Positions 35,073-41,393 of a stretch of DNA of 41,393 bases are shown piece by piece (within the stretch, counting starts at the first letter, position 1; every line of letters begins with the position of its first letter). Below the pieces are notes generated by a model. It ran no database searches. It saw nothing but the letters and a program-made list of their open reading frames with translations, and was not told the DNA's origin. The stretch is from Purshia tridentata (Eukaryota; Streptophyta; Magnoliopsida; Rosales; Rosaceae). Location of the stretch: the NCBI GenBank assembly GCA_003254885.1, contig QANT01007563.1:1-41393 (forward strand), given 5' to 3'. Position numbers and translations under genes: made by a program.

Positions 35073-35830
35073 ATAACGGTATTATTATAGTAGAGTACTT
35101 TTGAGAATTGTTACTGTTCGACAATAACAATTCTTATTTTGTAAAAAAAATTTAAAAATAAAACTACTCATACAAGTTTACATTTTTTTTGTGTATAAAC
35201 ACCTAAAAAATAGCATAAAATTAAAAAAAAAATTTGTTTTCCATATCTAAATAATTGTTACTATCGATCAATAACAACCACATTCTGAACCAAATTAAAA
35301 AAATTTCATTATTCATTAAAGGACAATCAAGCATAGTTATTATTATTGTTGAATATTAACAATTACCTTATTGTTACCGTCAAATAATAATAATCACCAT
35401 GGAGAACCATTCTTACTTGTACAAATCTTATGTATTTTTCTAATATAAACTCATATAAAACTAAAAAATGAAACAAAAATCTTTGTCTTCTTTTTTTCTT
35501 TTGGTTGAAGTAGCCATGTACTTCCTCTATTTATTTTTATTTTTTGCTAATGCTGTCATGTGCCTTCTTCATTATTTTTTCTTTTTGTTGAAGCTGCCAT
35601 ATGTTTTTTACAACACTTGCCAAATAGTAAATTCAATCAGCCAAATCAATAAACTCACAAAAATTCATTTAAATTCATTATAACTGGAAAGCCCAATAAA
35701 TATTCATTAAAAAAAAATTCAAACAGTAATAATATTAAGTTATTGTTACCGTTTGACAGTAACAATACATGATTGTTACTTTTAGACAACATAATAATAC
35801 ATGATTGTCACTGTCAGATAATAACAATCT
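35073..35830. repeat. Cluster of imperfect palindromes around ATTGTTAC...GTAACAAT
   Basis: About seven 25-bp copies are seen at about 35107, 35253, 35338, 35369, 35742, 35772 and 35804, for example ATTGTTACTGTTCGACAA followed by TAACAAT. Each pairs with itself to form a short hairpin. Spacing is irregular, about 30 bp within pairs and 85-370 bp between them. No coding frame is supported; the frame at 35468-35683 is T-rich. Confidence 0.7.
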
Positions 35831-35901
35831 TATGTTAAACATAATAATATAGTAAAGGGTACTATAATTCACAAATATAACATCACATGCCACTACAGTA
35901 A

Positions 35902-35925
35902 ATATATATATATATATATATATAT
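35902..35925. repeat. (AT)n microsatellite
   Basis: A simple alternating AT run. Confidence 0.9.
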
Positions 35926-35944
35926 TACATTCGTATTATTACAT

Positions 35945-36215
35945 TAATTTATACTATATTGTATTAAAACTAAAAAAATCAATCCAATCATATCTTAACT
36001 GTGATTGTCTCACAATTTAGTTGTGATTGTCTTAGTAAGTTGAAAGAGACAACTCTCACCACTATGCTAAGTATTACTTTGAGTAAAAGTATTATTTTAA
36101 CCTCCATTTATACTATATTGCAGTACAATTTTTCTTAAAAAAAATTTCAATTCAGTCACAACCTAACTGTGACTATATCACAATTTAGCTGTGACTATTG
36201 TTCAGTCATAACTAA
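35945..36215. repeat. Diverged tandem duplication, about 160-bp period
   Basis: ATTTATACTATATTG and AACTGTGA.T.T.TCACAATT followed by TAG.TGTGA occur in the same order near 35947/35999 and 36107/36166. Each unit includes the inverted pair TGTGA...TCACA. Confidence 0.65.
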
Positions 36216-36599
36216 ATTTGAAGTTGAGTGTCGTGCAATCATAACTAAAACTGAAGTTGAAACTATATTAACCAATTTCCAAAACAATATAAAAGTATCA
36301 TGGGTAATTTTGTCAAAACTTTATAAATTTTATCTAAGATCCATTAGATGTGGGTCAAAGGACAAAAATGTCAAATGAAAAGGCTCAAAACAAATGGTCC
36401 AACATGTTAACGTTGTGACCTAATCTAAAAAACTACATTTAAGTTTGATAGTCCAATTAAAATATTATATGGTTTTCATGCCATTCTAAATAATTAATAA
36501 GATTTAGTATTTAATCTTAATTTTCTATAAACAAAAATCAAACAAGTAAGAAAATAAAATAAAATATACATATACAATGAGCTTCATATACAAGATCCC
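36216..36599. other. AT-rich spacer; no gene recognised
   Basis: No repeat, motif or coding frame that I can support. Confidence 0.5.
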
Positions 36600-37004
36600 T
36601 TACATGAGCTTAAATGCAGGAAGGGCCTTTTAACAGTTGGATCTCATTTAATGAGATCTAATGGCTGTAGTTATTAGATAGCTGCTTATCGATCTAACCC
36701 CCTAATGCCTCGAATCTCAGATGCAATCCATTCCCAAATCACAAACCCATTTGTTCCTAACTTCGTCATAGTTTTTGTGGGACCATAATTACACACTATC
36801 ATGCGACCTATTTACTCACCCTCCATGTTAGGACTCGTATCTATGACAATGGAATATGACCCTTATAAAGGGTAGCATTACACCCAAGACATTGGACTTA
36901 TCAACCATGCAATAACAGGGAGCTATCCATACCCACACCTCAGGAGGTCAGAGGCATCCAAAGTCAAGGATGCACTAGACCTATGAGTTCACCCTGACCC
37001 CAAA

Positions 37005-39104
37005 TGTAACGACCCGTACCTTTTAAGTAAATTCTAATAGGGCCCAAAGTTGACTTTTGGTTCTAGTAAGATTTTAGCTTTGACCTTAGGTTTGTTAGGA
37101 AGGTCTTGGGCTCACGAGTTCATTGACACGCGGCATGAGTTGTTTAGAGTCACAGGTAGAAAGTTAGGAACGTGATAAAAGACCCCAAGGTTGACTTTTT
37201 AAATTACTAGGATTTCAGAGTTGACTTTGAAATGGTTGCGTAAAGCTCGACTTCACGAGTTCGTAGACACGAAAGCATGCATCCATCGGAGTTACGGTTT
37301 GGAAGTTACAAATGTGAGAAGCGAGTGGCAAACTTGTAATTTTGCAAAGATGGGATTTAGAAATCAAAAATCCAGATTTTTCTAGACTCTTTCTCTCTCC
37401 ACTCTCACGCATCCCTCCTCATTTTTCTCTCTTTGCTTTCTCTCTCCTGTGTTCTCTCACTTTCACTCCTCTGTTCCTCTTTATGAGTGAAACACGACCT
37501 ATTTCTCAGCTCCAAATGAGAAAACTCAAAACCAAAGAAATGTTCCTTTATGTGTCTAGTTTCTACCCTCCAAAAATCAGATTGATTCGTTGAGTATTGA
37601 AACTTGTAGAGGCTTTACACTGTTGCTAACTCAAGCAAATCTGCCGATCTTCCTCCCTTGGTTTTGGCCTCCTCCGAGCTCCAATCTTCAAAGTCTTTGG
37701 TGGGTTTTTCTCCACTAGGCGATACTCCCGAGACGCGAGACAATCCAGCCGGAGACCAAGGCTAAGCAATCTCTGTGAGTGGACTTGTTTATAAACTTAT
37801 TGATTTCCTTTATATTTATATTGTGAGTTTTAATGGAGCTTTGATTTAATTAATTAGAAATATTATTTGGTTTGCAAGTTTAGTTTACGGATTTCTTAAA
37901 TAAGTTTGACTTAGACGTTGGGTTTGGAATTTATTATACTGGATTTTATGTTTTGGCTAGACATAAAGAAATTCAAAAAAAAATCTTTTCATACTTGAGT
38001 TTTTGAATATGTTGGATTTCAAAGGCTATTGTTTTAAGGATTTTATCAGTTGTGGTTTGGAATGAAATTGTTTGGTATTGTTTTTCAAAGTACCCTGTTG
38101 GTATCCAGTTCAGCATATCAGTTCAGATAGGTCTTTGGGACCCATCACGGCACACACATAGGCTTTGGGCCGTGTGCTGGGATGCCTTGCACTTTGGGGG
38201 TGACCCTGCGTGCACGTATGGCAGTTGTTGGCCCTGCATGTGTATGACAGACTCCGGCTCTGCACATGTACGGCAGGATTATTGGCCATACATGCATACG
38301 GCAGGATGTGGGCCCTGCGCATGTACGGCAGGATTATTGGCCCTGCATGCGTACAGCAGGTTGTGGGCCCTGCGCATGTACGGCAGGATTTCTGGATATT
38401 GGATTGGGTGAAAGTGTTCTTTTTATATCAGTTTACAAAGATAATTCTTGAGAATGTAGATTTCAGTCTTATTTGATATTTTGGGAGTTTAACCAGTTTT
38501 ATCGATTTATCAGAGTTTTCAAAATGGATTTTCAAATGCGGATTTTGATATGGAGTTTCAGTGGACTTTATGAAAGTTATTTAAAACTGGGGATTTTAAA
38601 GAGAGACGTGAGGTCTTGGTGCCAAGCTGTTTCTTTAGTTTGTTGTAATAAAGAATTCTTATAATTTAAGTTTAAATGTTTCTTATCTTCGTCCACTCAT
38701 TGAGTCGTCTCACCAGTTTTATCCTTATTGTTGTTTTAAATTTTTCCCCCAGGCTGTAGCGGTGGAGCGGTCGTGCCAAAGATGTCGAGGAAATCTAGCG
38801 AACTTGTGAATTTTGTAGGCGCTTAGTTACCCTTATAAACCTAGGTTCTTAGTGAATTTTGTAGCCAAGCCTGATAATCTTTTGAATATTTAAATAATTG
38901 ATTTTGAACTTTGGGTCGAAGACCCCTTGGTTGTGGTAGAGGAGCTGCAGTGGTTAGAAGTGTGCTTTTACAGGTCTTCTTAGAGAAAGGGTTAGTCCAA
39001 TTTCAGGGGAGATTTTGCCGAATTTTCGGTAGGATTTTCCTTGATATTGAATTCCCGCAAGATCACTCCGAGTTTCAAGGTGGAATTCGGAGAGGGTCCT
39101 GTCA
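37005..39104 (+). mobile_element. Solo LTR, 2100 bp, with an exact 5-bp target duplication
   Basis: It starts TGTAACGACCCGTACC and ends GAGAGGGTCCTGTCA, and CCAAA flanks both sides (37000-37004 and 39105-39109). A CT-rich stretch lies at 37385-37480, as in other LTRs in this window. No gag or pol domains are present, so the internal part has probably been lost by LTR-LTR recombination. Related LTRs are at 20229-22470 and 40658 to the end, and the first part resembles the arms of the inverted repeat at 16865-18509. Short frames within it, such as 38052-38476, come from a minisatellite. Confidence 0.88.
38203..38395 (+). repeat. GC-rich minisatellite within the solo LTR
   Basis: Five to six units of about 30-36 bp have the core GGCCCTGC(A/G)(C/T)ATGTACGGCAGG. 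Overlapping reading frames through it give repeats like HVRQDYW, which explains the apparent open frames here. A shorter, diverged counterpart is in the related LTR near 20340-20430. Confidence 0.85.
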
Positions 39105-39535
39105 CCAAATGTGTACCATAGAACGACGATACCTTCGGGTACATGCCCAAGCCACGCAGAGGTATCCAAAATAGGGATTTCAGAACCATATCACACCGCA
39201 GTCTCTTAGAATCCTTATACTTATCAAACACAAGGAACTTGAACCCTTTCCAAATGAGGGTTCAAGTATAGAAGCTTAATCCAACATAGATTATGCTTCC
39301 CCGTGATTACAAGTTTACCGAACTTACAATCCTAAGGCCATAAGGATTAACATATCTCCTATAAATACATGCTCTCACAACATCATAAAGGTAATTAACT
39401 CTTAAGCTCCAAGCTACTGCTTTGAGAATATAGTGATCTTGCTTACTAACTTGACCGACAGAGAGGATTTTCATTAGAGTGTGAGATACAACAAACCGAC
39501 TTACCATGGACACATTTTCGTCTCAAACACATATA

Positions 39536-39558
39536 ATGGTTGTTTAAATAACAACCAT
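39536..39558. repeat. Short perfect palindrome
   Basis: The arms ATGGTTGTT and AACAACCAT flank TAAAT. No run of T follows that would mark it as a terminator, and its role is unknown. Confidence 0.8.
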
Positions 39559-39829
39559 TTTATAGCTTTCAAGGTCTTGAAAACAAAGGAACAAATAAAA
39601 AACTTAAAAATCAAACATGGGAATGGATCTACTAGTTTCTTACCTATATTTAGACGCTTAGCTCAAGTGGGTATGAAACGAACCCAAATGCATCAGCTTT
39701 ATTTCACAAGCACCACAAAAATTATGATCCTACCTCAATTTAAGGAGTAGTTGTGTAGTGCATGCGTGAGAGAACTCCCCTCCCATAAAACAAACATCTT
39801 AGTCACTAAAAGACATGCCACTTCGCTAG

Positions 39830-40530
39830 TTTGGGATTGCTATGCGGTGAGAAAAAGTTACTGTAGCTATGTGGTTAGAAAATGCTACTCTGAGTTAAAA
39901 CAGCTAAATGTTTGGTAAATTGTGTTTTTAAAAATGCTGTGAATCTTAAACGCAGCAGTACAATGTTTAATAAATTTTGATGTAGAAATGCTGTGACTAC
40001 GTATAATGACTAAGATAGACATAATGTTGAAAGTGCATTTTAATTTTTTTTTTTGGTAAAACAAGAATGCTTTCACTTGCTTTTTTTACTTTTATTTATG
40101 GTTTTTCTTCTAACTTTTATTTATGATTTTTTTTTCAAGTTTTATTAATGATTTTTTTAGTAAAAATTATTCTCATGACACATATATAAAACTCAATTTA
40201 TATTAATATTTTTTATCATTGTATTTTGTTAATTAAAAGGTAATTATGCTATTAAAATTTAAAAATGTTACTATATTTTTAATAAGAGGGGTAAGGATTG
40301 TCATTTTTCAAATTGGATGAGGGCAATTTTGAAAGTTATAACTACTTTCTCCCACAGCAGATTTGAAAAGCATCTCTTTAGCTGCTTTACCCCAACTCTC
40401 AAAATCTACTTTTCCCACCCCTATGTTCAAAATAAGTAGATTTTACTTTATTAACCAAATACCAAAAACTACTTTAGGGTAGAAATAAACAGCTTATTTT
40501 CATGACACCTCAACTCCAAACTGACCCTTA
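39830..40530. mobile_element. Possible MITE with CAGTTTGG-type ends
   Basis: The left end has CTAGTTTGGGATTGC and then GTGAGAAAAAGTTACTGTAG. The reverse complement of the right end has GGTCAGTTTGGAGTTGAGG. Words of this kind begin several plant hAT-type and related MITEs. The arms match only loosely and no clear target duplication was found. Confidence 0.35.
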
Positions 40531-40657
40531 CTATATCTTACCGTCCACTAAACAATAGCAACACACTAACCATATTTCAATATTACAAAATATTTCAATT
40601 GCTGAAAAACACAAGAATTTGCAATTCTTATATATGACAAGCTCAGATCATTCCATG

Positions 40658-41393
40658 TGACAGGACCGACCCCGAAACCTTCCATTTCTTTTCGAGGTCA
40701 CCCTGTGGGGTCCCATGTCCATCGGACATAGGGCCCACTACCCTAGATCTTCAAACCTTTCTAAAAAGAAACTTGTATATGCAAATATTCTGCCGAAAAT
40801 TCGGCAGCACTTCCCCTGAAAATGTCACTTTTCCCAAATTTTCAAACCTGTTAAAATACACTTCTAACTGTTCAGCTTCCGTACCACAATCATTTTAGGC
40901 CTCCGGCCTATCATAAATCTTATATTTATTTACACATGTAGATACAAACTTTAGACCCTATAACTAGTACATGTTACAGTCAAGATTTTCTACCCTCAAC
41001 AACGGGAGCGGAGATCCACCTCGACGCGCAAACTTTTCTACGGGCCGCCGCTTCTACCTGGGGGAAACATCAAAAACACAAAAATGACTTCCAAATGAGA
41101 TAGGCTCAGTGAGTGGATATCTAAATCAAAGGTTCATTTAGAACCAACGATATAATAAATTTTTCGCCTCCGAACTCACAATTTAATTTATTTTCCCCCA
41201 TATGAAAATATTGTTTTCAGCGTTTACTTTCGGTAAAACACAACAGAAGAATCACTATCACTTTAGATGTCTAGAATTTCATTTAAAAATAAAAATGCGT
41301 GAATAATTCCAAGGGTAAGAAAATAAAATCCTTTTGAAATAAATTCTTTTTAAAATTGACATAGAGAGGAAATAATTGTAAAGAACAAAATTT
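40658..41393 (-). mobile_element. 3' part of an LTR, minus orientation, running off the window
   Basis: Read on the minus strand it ends GGTCGGTCCTGTCA, comparable to GAGAGGGTCCTGTCA of the LTR at 37005-39104. Upstream landmarks also match in order: CCACTCACTGAG, a CCCCCAGG block followed by AG.GGCGG, and TGCCGAATTTTCGG. It is the same family facing the other way. The 5' part, and any internal region, lies beyond 41393. Confidence 0.72.

Larger units (their letters stand above)
36600..39520. mobile_element. Older unclassified repeat, split by the solo LTR at 37005-39104
   Basis: Removing the LTR and one CCAAA copy joins 36600-37004 to 39110 onward into one sequence (CACCCTGACCCCAAA then TGTGTACCATAGAACG). 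The right part has CTCCTATAAATACATGC near 39355, a TATA-like word, which suggests retroelement LTR sequence. The outer limits are guesses. Confidence 0.35.

Noticed and set aside
38052..38476. Overlapping frames with Cys/His/Gly-rich repeats
   Set aside because: All three frames are produced by a GC-rich minisatellite inside a solo LTR, so the repeats are not protein domains.
39536..39558. Palindrome as a transcription terminator
   Set aside because: Hairpin terminators of this kind are not used by plant RNA polymerase II, and no T-run follows.
1..41393. CRISPR arrays, bacterial-style operons, phage or plasmid features
   Set aside because: The tandem repeats seen lack uniform spacers, and the intron-containing gene and plant transposons show this is nuclear plant DNA.

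Overview
The window looks like repeat-rich nuclear DNA from a flowering plant. It is AT-rich overall. It holds one well-preserved multi-exon plant gene with GT-AG introns, and almost everything else that can be classified is a plant transposable element: MULE, PIF/Harbinger, LTR retrotransposon LTRs and MITEs. No bacterial operons, tRNA, rRNA or CRISPR arrays were found. The species cannot be named from this sequence.

Layout. 1-2.8 kb: intergenic DNA with an (AT)n tract, a near-symmetric foldback element (171-520) and a 100-bp tandem duplication. 2.8-5.4 kb, minus strand: the only intact protein-coding gene, a 663-residue CCCH zinc finger plus RRM protein in seven coding exons that join in frame from start to stop. 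6.3-7.0 kb: an array of small palindromic units split by a Tourist-like MITE with an exact TAA target duplication. 8.7-11.8 kb: a 3.1-kb solo-LTR-like element flanked by GGATG. 12.7-14.9 kb: an unclassified dispersed repeat and a decayed PIF/Harbinger transposase on the minus strand. 15.1-22.5 kb: LTR debris, including a 1.6-kb inverted repeat with arms of about 720-740 bp.

22.9-28.8 kb: a full-length Mutator-like element with about 215-bp terminal inverted repeats and a perfect 9-bp target duplication. Its transposase is broken by stops and frameshifts but keeps a recognisable D, D, E layout, a SWIM-like motif and a CCHC knuckle. 28.9-30.2 kb: a 624-bp tandem duplication carrying a small MULE-type MITE that also has a perfect 9-bp duplication. 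31-36.6 kb: dispersed repeats, a GGCCTCGTTTGG-type MITE, another probable MITE, and clusters of short imperfect palindromes. 37.0-39.1 kb: a solo LTR with exact CCAAA duplications nested in an older repeat. The window ends inside an opposite-facing relative of that LTR.

Only the CCCH-RRM gene is expected to make a cellular protein, probably an RNA-binding regulator. The transposons are decayed or non-autonomous and do not form a joint pathway. I saw no convincing new multi-gene system. The most unusual structures are the long inverted repeat, the duplicated intron-like unit in the MULE and the palindrome arrays. All coordinates, splice sites and element ends were read by eye.
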